A stretch of 64,000 nt of DNA from Desulfonatronospira thiodismutans ASO3-1. Lineage in GTDB: Bacteria > Desulfobacterota > Desulfovibrionia > Desulfovibrionales > Desulfonatronovibrionaceae. A model generated the notes under the pieces. It had not been told where the DNA came from. It was given only the letters and a program-made list of their open reading frames with translations, and did not search any database. Where the stretch lies: contig NZ_ACJN02000001.1 in the NCBI RefSeq assembly GCF_000174435.1, positions 421,631 through 485,630 on the forward strand, in the 5' to 3' direction. Made by a program: the position numbers and the translations under genes. Shown here one piece after another: positions 34,192 through 44,841 of the stretch; the stretch's first letter is position 1, and the number at the start of each line of letters is the position of its first letter.

Positions 34192-34911
34192 CTACTGATA
34201 AAAAGTTACCGGTTTCTCCAATGCATCCAGGTCCTCTTTGGTATTAATACTTACGTAGTCGTTTCCCAGGTTAAAAGACTTCACCGGATGACCGTTATCC
34301 ACTGCGGTTTGAATCAGGTCCGGCAGAGTCCTTTCCCTGGCTACTGGATGCACCGGTACTGATGCACTATACTCAAGAGCTGAACTCTGAAATACACAGC
34401 TGCCGGTTCCCATCCATTTGTTTACAAGCCTTGCCGGTTTCTCCACAAGCCTGTATATAAAACCCTTTTCATCCTGAATAACCGAATAGGGAACCTTCTC
34501 GCTGGCCGGCACCACCCCGCAGGAGACACTCAGCTTATGGTGATAGAAGTCCTTTATCATCTCCTGGTATCTGCCTTGCACTACCAGTTCGCTTCCAAAC
34601 AGCAAAAGAAAATCCTCACTTTCCAGGTCCAACAAAGCTGCCTCAATAGCCCCTACAGGTCCCTTCAGAGGGCTTTGTATCCGGTATTTTACTGTCTTGT
34701 CTTGATACTTGGTGCCATAAGCATTGATTATCTGTTCTGCCATATGCCCCACCACAATAATTATCTCATCAATTTCCTTTAGCGATGCAGCAGTGATCAG
34801 GCTGTGTTCAATAAGCGGTTTCCCGAACACGGAAAACATGCACTTGTTGTGCTCTTTGGTCTGGGCTTTAAGTCTTTTACCGGGTCCGGCTGCGAGTATC
34901 AGGGCTTTCAT
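34192..34911 (-). CDS. Sugar-1-phosphate/NTP transferase-type nucleotidyltransferase
   Basis: The 239-aa product has the nucleotidyltransferase signature LILAAGPGKRLKAQTKEHNKCM (in part, residues 4-25), PLIEHSL, and LLLFGSELVV in place of the usual GD metal motif. This family joins NTPs to sugar or polyol phosphates, often for surface polysaccharide; no sugar-modifying gene is adjacent. It overlaps sapC by 4 bp and is followed by an NYN gene, an unusual context. Confidence 0.75.
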   Translation of the reverse strand: MKALILAAGPGKRLKAQTKEHNKCMFSVFGKPLIEHSLITAASLKEIDEIIIVVGHMAEQIINAYGTKYQDKTVKYRIQSPLKGPVGAIEAALLDLESEDFLLLFGSELVVQGRYQEMIKDFYHHKLSVSCGVVPASEKVPYSVIQDEKGFIYRLVEKPARLVNKWMGTGSCVFQSSALEYSASVPVHPVARERTLPDLIQTAVDNGHPVKSFNLGNDYVSINTKEDLDALEKPVTFYQ

Positions 34912-35621
34912 ATCTTTATTTTATCCCAATCAATTTCAAGTTCCTCCATGTTCTCCAGATCCGGCTCCGCCTGTTCTTCCGCAAGTTTCTTAAGCCTCGC
35001 CATCTGGGTAAGCGAGTATAACTGACCATACATCACTTTCAAACCGCCGGTATCCCTTAGTTGCACAAAGGCTTCTCCGCTAAGGTCTTTCAGCTTAGCT
35101 TCGCTAACTCTATACAAACCGCCGTATCCTTCCCAGGGCTCTATCATGCCAAGCTCATTCAATACAGCACAGGCTCTGTCAGTAACAGCCCTCTCCCTGG
35201 CAATCTTTTCCATAAAGTCGATAATCTGCTGCATCTTGGGAGTGGGTTTGCCGTCTTCACCGAACATCGGCTCTGCGCCTACATCCGTGATTAACCCGGA
35301 GTTCTCGTCTACACAGACTACCTGCTTTCCTTCCTGAGATTCCGCCAGGTAGAAGGGATGCCCTCTCAGGTATGCAGGAATATAGCTGGTTCTCCACTTG
35401 CCTTCCTGAGTTACAAACAGATTCTGCTCTGGTTTTAAGCCCATCAGAGCTGAAAGGATGTACTTGTTCCTGGATATGGTGAAACAGACAGGGAAAGCCG
35501 GTACTGCTCTGGGAAGTTCAGAGATAACCAGGGGAACAGTGGTGCGGTTTTTGGCGTGTTGGTAGTTCTTGGGTTGATGGAAATATTTGCCAGCGTGTTT
35601 GGTTGTGGATAATGGTTGCAT
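34908..35621 (-). CDS. SapC-family protein (S-layer-related)
   Basis: The 237-aa product matches the SapC family by blocks such as VPLVISELPRAVPAFPVCF, LSALMGLKPEQNLFV, YIPAYLRGHPFYL and VCVDENSGLI. It lacks an N-terminal signal and ends in EIDWDKIKI. SapC proteins are linked to S-layer protein secretion in Campylobacter. The next gene upstream encodes a large secreted protein. No clear ribosome-binding site precedes the ATG; a terminator lies only about 17 bp upstream. A paralogue is encoded at 53157-53846. Confidence 0.85.
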   Translation of the reverse strand: MQPLSTTKHAGKYFHQPKNYQHAKNRTTVPLVISELPRAVPAFPVCFTISRNKYILSALMGLKPEQNLFVTQEGKWRTSYIPAYLRGHPFYLAESQEGKQVVCVDENSGLITDVGAEPMFGEDGKPTPKMQQIIDFMEKIARERAVTDRACAVLNELGMIEPWEGYGGLYRVSEAKLKDLSGEAFVQLRDTGGLKVMYGQLYSLTQMARLKKLAEEQAEPDLENMEELEIDWDKIKI

Positions 35622-35637
35622 CTGGGTTTTGTAAATG

Positions 35638-35677
35638 AAAAACCCCGCCCTGGCAAGGTGCCGGAGGGCGGGGTTTT
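35638..35677 (-). terminator. Rho-independent terminator
   Basis: Arms AAAACCCCGCCCT and AGGGCGGGGTTTT form a strong hairpin with T-runs on both strands. It ends transcription from the large secreted-protein gene and directly precedes sapC. Confidence 0.85.
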
Positions 35678-35686
35678 GTTTATCAA

Positions 35687-37558
35687 TTAGCTGACAAAGT
35701 TATCGGCAAAGGAAAGATCATCCGAGTTCACTCCGACCAGCGTAATATCGCCATCGAATGTATCACTGCTCGCAACAACATTGCCTCCGTCATCTTTGAA
35801 CGCGACCAGCACATTGTCCTCATCATCAAGCAAAGCACCATCGATTTCCTCATCCTGGTCGTAATCCTCTGTATAGCTTTCGATGGCATCGAAATACCCG
35901 GTAAAATCAAGCTGATCGCTATCCGGATCAAAGCCGTGTTGATCTCGAAAAGCATCGCCGCCACTCATTTGCGTCCCTCCTCGGCCATAGCTTGAAAATG
36001 CACGACCATGCGGATCAATTATGTACAGGGTTTCATCCACCAAATCCACACGTAGATCGGTATAATCCCCATCTGCAGCTGATATTGCATCCCTGATATC
36101 GTCGGCGAACTGTGCGGATGTACCATCAGTAGCCGTGGCCTCAATGGTTGTATCATTCACATCAAAATACACCGTGGTTTCGTCTTCACTCACCTCGCTG
36201 TCGCTAAAATTATCAAGGGTCATCATAGACATGGAGACAGGCACCCAATTGGTACTGGCTTCGCCTATTGTGTTCTCACCTATATCACCTCCGGAAAATT
36301 CAAACGTAAACACTCCGGAATCAGAGCTGTTTGCAATATATAAGTTATTCACAGCACCTGATGAGCCTAAAACAATTTCAGCATCTCCTGAATTGGTCAG
36401 ATAAGCGTCAAGGTTGTCTGAAATCCCCGTTTCAAGCCTTGATCCTGCTGAAAGCTCCAGACTGCCCCCGTAGCTACCTAAAGTCATTTCTTCAGAACCG
36501 GCAAGTTTCAAGGTATGCCCATTAAGACTCAAGTTACTTACATCGCTTATCTCAGTTTTAGTTTCAACATCAATAACGAATTCATCAGACAGACTACCTG
36601 TGAAGGAATCAATCTTGAACCTGCCTTCGGAGATCTCTCCTTTATCAGGCGTAATAAGCTCTAATCGATTAGCATCTTCCACCCCAAGTCTGTCGCCCAG
36701 TTCCAGCTTGTTAATCTTATTGGTGTCAAAGTAATGGCCAGCTAAACGATATGTACCATTAAACCCCTCGATGCCGGTAATATCTATTGGATCATCAGAG
36801 CCGCTATAGTCAAACTCGATCTCAATAGTGGCCTGGCTTCCTCTCGTGACGTGGTTCAACTGCTCATGCTGCTCCACGGTCATGGTTAGAGTGTATTCAC
36901 CATCGTTGAAGTCTACACCAGGGGAAGCGTTACCAAACCCGGTTTCATCAGAAAAAGTCAGGAATTGATCCTCATCATCCTCATCTTCTATCAATACGGT
37001 TACTGTTCCACTGCCTTCAAAACCAGTTATACCTTCAAGCTGGCTGCCGGTCAGGATTATCTCGGAATTTACCACCACATTTTCTATATTTTCAAAGTCC
37101 TGAGCCTCATCGATCTCGGATACATCCAGGGTACCATTGGTAACCGTGAGTGTACCAATATTCTGAAGGCTGCTGTCTGAGGTCAGCTCGACTGTACCTG
37201 CATCAAACTCATAAATCAGATCACCTCCGCCCATGTCTGCATTGAAGGTAATGGTCTTGGTCTCGCCTTCTCCCACATCTGAGGCGTCAACCTTTAGTAG
37301 CGACTCTGAGAAAGCGTTAACAGTCACACCGTTCGACTGATCAACTGTCATAGTCGCGGTGTCATCGATATTTCTTAAATCCAGGGTGTGGATGTTGGCG
37401 AACTCATCCAGGTCGGTCAGGTCGTAGGAGTCTTTGTCTCCAAATTGCAGGGTGTTCTGGCCGCCGTTGCCATCCAGCACCGCATCTTCCGTAATATGCC
37501 CGGGCTTTGCAATCCTGATGGTATCATCATAATCGCCTGCCTGGCCCCCGCCTTCCAT
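35687..37558 (-). pseudogene. Large acidic secreted protein, 5' end missing
   Basis: The 623-aa frame is an acidic, repetitive beta-rich protein (DDTI, GNGGQNTLQFGD, many Asp/Gly/Thr turns) ending DITLVGVNSDDLSFADNFVS, a tail typical of type I secretion substrates. No ribosome-binding site precedes the ATG, and the same frame is open upstream only to 37581 (V-D-T-L-Q-G-T-G then M), so a longer N-terminal part seems lost, where REP-like repeats now lie. It may be a surface-layer or adhesin protein fragment. Confidence 0.65.
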
Positions 37559-37586
37559 GCCGGTCCCTTGCAGGGTATCAACTCAA

Positions 37587-37797
37587 AGAACCTGTCCCCA
37601 CTTTCTTCTTACCTTGATCCCGGTGATTATGACGTATCCGCAGAAACAACATGGTATACTGTGGGACGATCATTGCAGATAAAGCCGGCTATTCGGGACA
37701 TGGAACACCTCCTTCAAGGCTTACGGTTAAGCTGTTGAAACAACATACATCGAAAACCAGCTAAGTTGTCAACTAGCCTGTCCCCGTCCCCACTAAT
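37587..37797. repeat. REP-like CTGTCCCC repeats at truncated gene start
   Basis: AACCTGTCCCCACTTT (about 37590-37605) and GCCTGTCCCCGTCCCCACTA (about 37778-37797) flank about 170 bp. The GGGGACAG core is shared with repeats near 45210, 45303 and 61548. A 25-codon frame with a strong AGGAGGTG site (37627-37701, minus; MSRIAGFICNDRPTVYHVV…) lies between them; whether it is translated is unknown. Confidence 0.45.
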
Positions 37798-38028
37798 AAA
37801 TAGCCTGTCTGGCAATGCTTTATCTTCTGGATACTTGTGTGAGGCACATGATTGACAGGTTATCCCTCGTTCCAGAAAATCCGCCTTGCCTGCCAAAGAC
37901 ATTGCCAGCAGAATGAGGTGGACCCATTGTCAAGACCACTTTTTGCCAATTTTAAGCTACAACTGACACAAAAATGGGCAATATGAATGCTTACTTGCCC
38001 ACGTCAGGCAATGCGTGCAACGGGCAAT

Positions 38029-38066
38029 AAAAAGCCCCACCCTTGGGAATGCGGGTGGGGCTTTTT
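38029..38066. terminator. Strong bidirectional hairpin terminator
   Basis: Arms AAAAAGCCCCACCC and GGGTGGGGCTTTTT with a 10-nt loop. No intact gene ends directly at it, so it is probably left from a lost gene. Confidence 0.8.
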
Positions 38067-38649
38067 GGCGGAACATTATATTGCACTCACTTAAGGAACA
38101 TTGTAGCCGCAAACGCCGTGCTCATTTGAGCGTGGAGAAGGAAAGCAACGAGAGTCGTAAGCGTGCTCGAGAGACCTGGGTGACCGGCGTCTACCGAAGT
38201 CTGCATCGCCAAACGCCCAAAGCACCGCTGTCTTATCGAATCGTCCGCGACCTCATACATCAGCCCGAAGCGCCTCGGCATGTCCGCGGCAAGGTCTTCT
38301 TCGCACATTTTTGGTGTTATCGACTCCCTTTACCAGCTCCTCTACGGCGGTAACCGTCTGGTCGCTGGTTGGCCCCCAGGCACCGGCTGGTTATTTTTGC
38401 TTAAACCTTTGCTGCAGATCGCGCCAGCTTCCGGCGATCGGCGTCACGCAGGTGCTAAACACAGGCCTCTGAGTCAACCGACTGGTGCCTGTGCAGATGG
38501 AGGTCGAGCCGGGGATCATGGTCTTGGGGATGGTGCTGGATACGCTATCAGGACGATCCCCCTGTATCACCTGGAGCAGGCGTTCTCCGAAGCGGATCGA
38601 GCCGTGCTCCTTGGGCAGACCCTCCCAGCGGGCTACTTCAGTGATGACA

Positions 38650-38870
38650 ACGCCGGCCGGGTGCTTGATCACCTCTTCGCCCGGCAGCAGATCTGGGGTG
38701 AACTGCACGCGCTGGAAATCGCCCTCGATGCGCCGCGCCAGCTCCTTGATCGCGGTGGTCTTAGCCAATCCCGGCGCGCCCTCGACCAGCAGATGGCCAT
38801 CGGCGAGCAGCGCGATCAGCAGGCGCTCGAAAGGTTCTGCCGCACAGGAGGGGAAGGAGAGTGCGCGCTT
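38650..38870 (-). pseudogene. Fragment of a MoxR-type AAA+ ATPase gene
   Basis: The minus strand encodes about 60 residues with MoxR features: LLIALLADGHLLVEGAPGLAKT followed by RRIEGDFQRVQFTPDLLPGE. Flanking frame sequence is unrelated, so it is a short relic. The GC-rich DNA of 38070-38920 around it has no intact gene and differs in composition from its neighbours, suggesting foreign origin. Confidence 0.6.
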
Positions 38871-38922
38871 AGAGCGCAGGCGGCGGTGGCGAGGAACAGG
38901 AAAAGCGAACACAGCCACCATG

Positions 38923-38951
38923 AAAAAAGCCCCCTGCGGTAGCAGAGGGCT
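38923..38951 (-). terminator. Terminator of the 1921-aa protein gene
   Basis: On the minus strand AGCCCTCTGC…GCAGGGGGCT forms a hairpin followed by TTTTTT, 38 bp past the stop. Confidence 0.8.
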
Positions 38952-38989
38952 CAGATTTTGCATCAGGCTTAATTTGGTCTATGGCAACA

Positions 38990-41900
38990 TTACATGGCCA
39001 TGACCAATCCATCGTCATAGTGGACGCCAGTCACGTCAACCGTAACCTCATCGTAGTCATCTTGAATTGTGACTCCATCCTCTTGATCCGGGCGATGATC
39101 ATCGTCTCGCGTGATCATGAACAGTGCATTCAGGTCGCTCTGATTGTCGATCCGAATACCCTCTGGAATATTCGTGTTGTCTTCAGTATAAAGAACAACA
39201 TCCTGGTCGAAATCAAGGGTCAATCTTGCCTCATAGTCATCTCTGCTTAAGTAATAGTTAACATCCTCTCGGTCAAGTTTAACAAGGTTATCACTATCAT
39301 AATGATCACCTCGCGTAACGGGATCTGTTACTTCACCCTGTTGGAAATTGACATCCTCGCTCACAACAAAGCCCCCGTCTCTCCATTCATAAACGTCGAG
39401 GCCGCCATCATCAACAATCATAGCGGTTTCTAGCTGCAGCGAAACATCTACAGATTCAGTATCGCCGTCACTGTTATTGAGGCTTAGGGATAAAAAGTCA
39501 CTCCATCCTTCGAGGTCTAGCTCCGGATCACGAATGGTGATTCCCAGAGTGGATAATTGATCTGTTGTCAGTGTCAGCTCACTGATCGTATATGAATCGA
39601 TGCTGAGGTCGCGCTCAAGCTCGCCATTCTCGTTGATAAAAAAGTTGGCGGTGTCGTACCAGGCTTGGAGGGGGCTCTGATTGAAAGATATAGTGTCTGA
39701 AATATATGAGCTACTTTGCCCACCCTCATATCTGAATCCATTACTTTCAAGCGCTCCTTCTGGCATTTTATTTTTTAAAAATACGCTAAGATGGAGATGA
39801 GGAGTCATGGTTCCATCGTGTCCAGAAATAGTGCCCAAGGGGTCACCTACTGAAACATTCTCACTAACACTAAGATCTTCATCCCAATTAATATGCATAA
39901 ACTGCCATACTTTACCATCCTCTTCTTCTATCAATATATAAGATATATTATTATTAGAAATAGTCCAGTCTCTTGTATGAATTACATCTCCATTAACAGG
40001 AGAAAATATTTCATCACCTGCAGCGCCCCTAAAATCGTTGGCAATATGGTATCTGCCCTCATATCCCCTACTTACGTACCAATCGTAATATCCTTGATCA
40101 TGAAAATATCCTGAAGTAATTTTGTGAACCAATGCAGAATGGGTTATGCCGTTTTGGTATATGGCTGATGCCAGGGTTAAACCTACATCTAGCAATATCT
40201 CTTCAAAAGAGTCCCTGTCTTCTAATCCAAAATTGCTCCAAAAGTCTTCAGGGATATTGCTATATAAAGTGTTAGCCGGCGATGCAAGATTATAGTTTAA
40301 TCCCGCGTTTTGACCCTCTAAATCTCCATCTCCACTACTCGCAATATCCCAAACCAACTCCGGCAAGCCCCAGAATTCGCCTTCCTTCACCCTAGTTGCT
40401 CCGCCATGTCCTGCTGAGTTTTCAACCTCTAGATGGTACTGGTAACGACCGAGGTCGACGTGGGTGCCAAGCGCATCGCTCAGTTCCTCGGCCGAGACGG
40501 TCAGGTAGTTCCCTGCCGTGTCACGCTCCCAGTCAAACGTGGCCAGAACGCTATCGCCATCATCCGGATCCAGTGCTTCTTCGTCCTTGTCGAAGATGGT
40601 TACAGTTGCGGTCTCGTAGGGTTTTTCATCATGGCCTGCATCAGCAAATTCACCAAAAATCGAAGTATAGAAAGCCAGGACTTTCGGCTCGTTAACGTTC
40701 ACATAAGCCCTGTCTCCGCCGCCTTCATCCAGTTCTAAACCATCTTCATCCGTTCGGTTGACAAGTTCATACGAATCGTCTGAATTATCTTTTGCTACTG
40801 AAAATACGAGGTTATCTTCATCTTCGAAGGAGAGTTGCAACCGTACCTCATAGGCACCGTGCAATGAATGCGGATCGCTCCACTCACCATCTTCGTCATA
40901 AAATCCTAAGTCATCATCATGTACCGAGAAACTCCCGTCTCTAATCAAATCTTCCAAAGACTCGTCTTCGCTTACACGGCTAACAAGGCTTACTTCTATG
41001 ACCTGTTCCCCGTCGTACGTCCACAGCTCAAGATTTACGTTTTCGACATCATCAATGATGCTGTCGTCGATATCGTAGACCACCTCCAGTCGGTCCCAGA
41101 CATTGTGGTTCAGGCTAACGAGCTCGATGGGCTGCGTATCCAAACCCTCTACTATCGCCTCAGCCAACCCTTCAGTATCCTCAACGAGATCCGTCAAGGT
41201 CCACTCATCGTCATCCTCGAAACTGATGTTTTCGATTAGGGTGGCACTGGCACTCAGGGCATCAATAATATTATCAGCAGATAAATCCGACACGTCGAAA
41301 CCGGCCAGGTCGCCAATCGGCAGCAGGCTCACAGGATCAGACTCAATCTTTAGCCATCCCAGATTTTCCTTCTCTGCGTCCAGTATCGGCGGCAAATCGA
41401 CTTCCCAGTTGTCGGGATCAAACTGAGGGATATCAATGGGCGCGTCCTCAACAGAAACCCAGGAGATCTCATGATCTTCGCGTGTGCCAGGCAGTTCCAA
41501 AGTGTCCGCGTTACCGGAGCCAATGATGATGTTGGTGCCACCTCCACCATCAATGGTGTTCTCGCCCCCGTAACCCCAAATGACATTGTTGAGGCGATTG
41601 CCTGTGATCTGGTCATCACCCTGCGTGCCCACCACCGTCTGGATGGCCGGCTGGTCTATGGTACCAATGGCTTCCAGGATTGCAGCGGTCACATCGTCTG
41701 TCCTGCCGGCCAGAGGTACTATGCTGCCCCGGCCTATATAATCCAGGAGCTCTTCATAGTCGTCTCGATACCAGTCATAATTCTGGAGCAGGATCACGGG
41801 GTAGATGTCAGCCCCATCCAGAGCCTCCTTGACCTGCGTCCGGGTGGGGAAGTCCTCACCTGTCCCTGGAGGGCCAATGACGTCCGGAGGATTGTCTTCA

Positions 41901-44755
41901 TCGCCTTTCCAGCGCCTAAGAGTCGTGGTGCCGTCATTGGGCGGAATCTCCTGTTCGAGTGTCTCATTCATGATTGGGCCTTCATGGAAATCAACATCTG
42001 TTGCGATGATAGCAACCTTGGTCGCACCTGCCCTGAACCCGATACTGTTTTCATAGGTATCATCATACGGATTACCCCGAAGGCCGATCTGCTGCAGGGC
42101 GGAGAGCTGTGATTCGGGGGCATCACCCCCCCACCGCACTTCCATAAGTTCGTCGTCAAAGACTGCTTCCACAAAACGGTCTGCATTGCTGGTCATGTCC
42201 AGCTTTTCTTCAAAGGGGTATTCGGGGGTGTCGCCCCCGCCGCCCCCCAGTGTGGTATCAAATACATCCTGCAGGGGCTTATCAATGAAGCCACTCAGGC
42301 CGAAGTTTGTGTTGGGCTGTACTTCTCGAAGCTGCTCCATGAGACTTGGATCATCGCCATCAGGGTCCACATGACTGCGCAGAGTGGCGACATCCGTTCC
42401 AAATGAGCCGGACAGGTCCTGGGACAGATGCACATCCAACGCACCCCGCCCAGCAGCTTCGCCGCCCACCACTACAGTGATGCCAACAGCTTCGTCTTCT
42501 CCAGTGCCTCCCTCTCTCAGGTCCAGGGCGACTCCCTCGGAAATAAGGCTCAAATCCAGTATATCATCTGATGGAGATGCATGGATGGTATTATCGCTGC
42601 CCTCTTCAAGGCGGTATATATTCTGGCCGCCACCGCCCTCGATTACGTTGCTTCCGCCGCCGGGAAGAAAAAGCTGGTCGCTTGTATTACCCACAAGGTA
42701 ATCATCCCCAGGACCACCTTCTATAACGTCAGCATCCCTGTCGCTATCCCTGACTTCATCAACTTCTCGAACTCCGCTTCTATCCGAGTCCGCACCGTCT
42801 GCATCCTTAAGGCCCAGACCTCGCTCCACCACCATACCTTCACGAAGATCAAGGGCTCCCTCCCGGGCCGCAATGGTCCCTGTACCTGAAAGCGACCGAA
42901 CTCCGCCCAGACTGGATATGGATGCACTCACACCCTCTGCTACATGCAGGCGGGAAACCCCAGAAAATTCACTGAGATCAATTTCAACTGCTTCACCGGA
43001 AACCACGCGCAAAGTACTGCCACCGTCACCTTTTATGAAATCCATGCCCTCTATATCTGAGGCATCCGCAGTAACATCGGAGTTAATCTCAAGAAAATTG
43101 ACATTTTCCAGCTCAAAGTTGCTGATATCAGCCACACCATAAACATGCAGGGTATTGGTGCCGCCTGCTCCGTTTATGACCTGAGCGGAACCACCTGCGT
43201 CTTCATCAAAATTATAACCAACCAGGTCAGTCAACTGTGTCCCTAAAAGAGCAGTATGCTCAGGCTCGTTGGTTTTGCTGGCGCCTCGAAGGTCTCCCAC
43301 AACCACAAAATGATCATCCCCGTCTGTACCCATGAAGGTATTTACTTCATCGTTGCCGCGCACGGCAATATTGCCTGTGTTGTCCACAAAAACAGATTCC
43401 TCCACATCCAGACTCGAGACATGAGCCCATATAGCGCCGCCGGGTAACCCGTCCTCATGGTTGCCCCCGGACAGGGTCAAGTCATCAATGGTTATATTGT
43501 GATCAGGGGCATCCAGTTCGAATATGCGGGAGTGATCCTCCGCATCCAGGGTAACATCCCCGGTAATGGTCAAATCATGGTCCAGATCATAGCTCAGGGG
43601 ACCATGCGACTCAAAACCCTCTCCTCCAATATCTGCCTGAACATGAATGATCAGCTCTCCTTCCGGTCCCAATAAATCATCGCTGTCTTCCAAGGCTTTT
43701 TGCAATTCCTCATAAGTACTTACTTCGTATCCATCCGGGCTCACCTCAAAATCCAGTTCATACTCGGCGTCTTCCTGCCACCACCATTCACCGGTTTCAT
43801 TGCTTACCCGGACGTAATATTCCCCGGGGTCCAACTCGGTCTGGATGGAGTCTTTATCTTCTTTCACGGTTTCCAGGGAATCCCCTTCATCACCCTCGCG
43901 CAAAAGATCCAGGGAAACATTTCCCGTGGCTTCGAGTCCTACTTCGGCATCCACGTCCAGCTCAAATTTATAGAAATGGTCTTCACCTGCAGGGACTTCT
44001 TCCTGGAAAGACTTGCCTTCTTCACTGACAGCCTCCCAGATATCTATAACCCTGGCTGCATCAGGGTCTTGGCCCGGCTCATCCGGGCGTCCCGCTTCAG
44101 CAGTGTTCAGGCCCAGGCTGTATTCGGTCTTATCCTGCCACCACCACCTGCTATCCTGGTGCTCCACTACTACCTTGTACTCGCCGGCATCAAGTGAATC
44201 TTTTTGAAGAAAATCTTCACCTTCCTGCAACTTTTCGCCCTGGCTATCTTTGAGCGTTAAAGAGACACTGCCGGTTGCTTCAATATCAATTGCCCGGGCT
44301 TCATCCAGTTCAAACTGGTAATAATGACTGCCATCCCCGGGTTGAAGGGTAGCCTCCCTGTCTTCTTCAAGGACAAGCTCAACTGCTTCATCAGGATCAT
44401 CGGCAGGCAAGAAATCCAAAGGGGTAATATCCAGGTGGTATTCGGTCTTATCCTGCCACCACCAACTGCCGGCTTCATTTTCCACCTGGATGTAGTAACT
44501 CCTGCCTTCTTCAAGACCCCCGTAACGTATCCCCTGATCTCCACTTGCCAGAGTATTACCATCTTCATCCTGAAGCTCTACAGAGACATCGCCCTTGGTT
44601 ACATGGATCTCCATAGCGGATTGATCGGCATCAAACTGGTAGTAATGGTACTCTTGAGGCGAGAGATGAAAAGCAAAGGACTTTTCCTGGGTTAATTCAA
44701 TCAATCTGGCCTCATCTCGAGTGCCACCAGGATAATTCGTACCATCAGAACTCAT
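38990..44755 (-). CDS. Giant acidic surface protein with PPC-like repeats, vWA and M23 peptidase domains
   Basis: The 1921-aa product starts at an ATG with a perfect AGGAGG and has no N-terminal signal peptide. It has three PPC-like beta domains (about 15-112, 120-215, 235-335), each ending in WWWQ(D/E). A beta-helix-like part (about 345-500) follows. RTX-like Asp/Gly stretches lie at about 675-722 and 1043-1088, around an integrin-like vWA domain (about 845-1038). An M23 metallopeptidase (about 1560-1670) has HIAND and HLHLS zinc ligands. It ends VTVDVTGVHYDDGLVMAM. Export is inferred to be by a type I system; a role in envelope attachment or murein processing is likely. Confidence 0.85.
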   Translation of the reverse strand: MSSDGTNYPGGTRDEARLIELTQEKSFAFHLSPQEYHYYQFDADQSAMEIHVTKGDVSVELQDEDGNTLASGDQGIRYGGLEEGRSYYIQVENEAGSWWWQDKTEYHLDITPLDFLPADDPDEAVELVLEEDREATLQPGDGSHYYQFELDEARAIDIEATGSVSLTLKDSQGEKLQEGEDFLQKDSLDAGEYKVVVEHQDSRWWWQDKTEYSLGLNTAEAGRPDEPGQDPDAARVIDIWEAVSEEGKSFQEEVPAGEDHFYKFELDVDAEVGLEATGNVSLDLLREGDEGDSLETVKEDKDSIQTELDPGEYYVRVSNETGEWWWQEDAEYELDFEVSPDGYEVSTYEELQKALEDSDDLLGPEGELIIHVQADIGGEGFESHGPLSYDLDHDLTITGDVTLDAEDHSRIFELDAPDHNITIDDLTLSGGNHEDGLPGGAIWAHVSSLDVEESVFVDNTGNIAVRGNDEVNTFMGTDGDDHFVVVGDLRGASKTNEPEHTALLGTQLTDLVGYNFDEDAGGSAQVINGAGGTNTLHVYGVADISNFELENVNFLEINSDVTADASDIEGMDFIKGDGGSTLRVVSGEAVEIDLSEFSGVSRLHVAEGVSASISSLGGVRSLSGTGTIAAREGALDLREGMVVERGLGLKDADGADSDRSGVREVDEVRDSDRDADVIEGGPGDDYLVGNTSDQLFLPGGGSNVIEGGGGQNIYRLEEGSDNTIHASPSDDILDLSLISEGVALDLREGGTGEDEAVGITVVVGGEAAGRGALDVHLSQDLSGSFGTDVATLRSHVDPDGDDPSLMEQLREVQPNTNFGLSGFIDKPLQDVFDTTLGGGGGDTPEYPFEEKLDMTSNADRFVEAVFDDELMEVRWGGDAPESQLSALQQIGLRGNPYDDTYENSIGFRAGATKVAIIATDVDFHEGPIMNETLEQEIPPNDGTTTLRRWKGDEDNPPDVIGPPGTGEDFPTRTQVKEALDGADIYPVILLQNYDWYRDDYEELLDYIGRGSIVPLAGRTDDVTAAILEAIGTIDQPAIQTVVGTQGDDQITGNRLNNVIWGYGGENTIDGGGGTNIIIGSGNADTLELPGTREDHEISWVSVEDAPIDIPQFDPDNWEVDLPPILDAEKENLGWLKIESDPVSLLPIGDLAGFDVSDLSADNIIDALSASATLIENISFEDDDEWTLTDLVEDTEGLAEAIVEGLDTQPIELVSLNHNVWDRLEVVYDIDDSIIDDVENVNLELWTYDGEQVIEVSLVSRVSEDESLEDLIRDGSFSVHDDDLGFYDEDGEWSDPHSLHGAYEVRLQLSFEDEDNLVFSVAKDNSDDSYELVNRTDEDGLELDEGGGDRAYVNVNEPKVLAFYTSIFGEFADAGHDEKPYETATVTIFDKDEEALDPDDGDSVLATFDWERDTAGNYLTVSAEELSDALGTHVDLGRYQYHLEVENSAGHGGATRVKEGEFWGLPELVWDIASSGDGDLEGQNAGLNYNLASPANTLYSNIPEDFWSNFGLEDRDSFEEILLDVGLTLASAIYQNGITHSALVHKITSGYFHDQGYYDWYVSRGYEGRYHIANDFRGAAGDEIFSPVNGDVIHTRDWTISNNNISYILIEEEDGKVWQFMHINWDEDLSVSENVSVGDPLGTISGHDGTMTPHLHLSVFLKNKMPEGALESNGFRYEGGQSSSYISDTISFNQSPLQAWYDTANFFINENGELERDLSIDSYTISELTLTTDQLSTLGITIRDPELDLEGWSDFLSLSLNNSDGDTESVDVSLQLETAMIVDDGGLDVYEWRDGGFVVSEDVNFQQGEVTDPVTRGDHYDSDNLVKLDREDVNYYLSRDDYEARLTLDFDQDVVLYTEDNTNIPEGIRIDNQSDLNALFMITRDDDHRPDQEDGVTIQDDYDEVTVDVTGVHYDDGLVMAM

Positions 44756-44799
44756 GCTTACCTCCTTTAAGTTAGTGAATAGAATTGTGGCTTCAAAAA

Positions 44800-44841
44800 T
44801 AAAAAAAGCCCGTCTCCGCCATCAAAGGCAGAAACGGGCTT
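44800..44841 (-). terminator. Rho-independent terminator upstream of the giant gene
   Basis: On the minus strand AAGCCCGT…ACGGGCTT is followed by seven Ts. It separates the CAP-domain gene's transcript from the giant gene. Confidence 0.8.

Noticed and set aside
23575..35621. Interpretation as a complete prophage
   Set aside because: No capsid, portal, terminase, tail or lysis genes are seen; only replication, regulation and integration functions.
37627..37701. 25-codon frame starting MSRIAGFI, similar to class II glutamine amidotransferase starts
   Set aside because: The catalytic Cys2 is missing and the match is only a few residues, so I treat it as a possible small frame of unknown status.
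38087..38353. Open frames in the GC-rich gap before the giant gene
   Set aside because: Neither strand gives a coherent protein with a start signal; only a short MoxR-like relic nearby can be supported.
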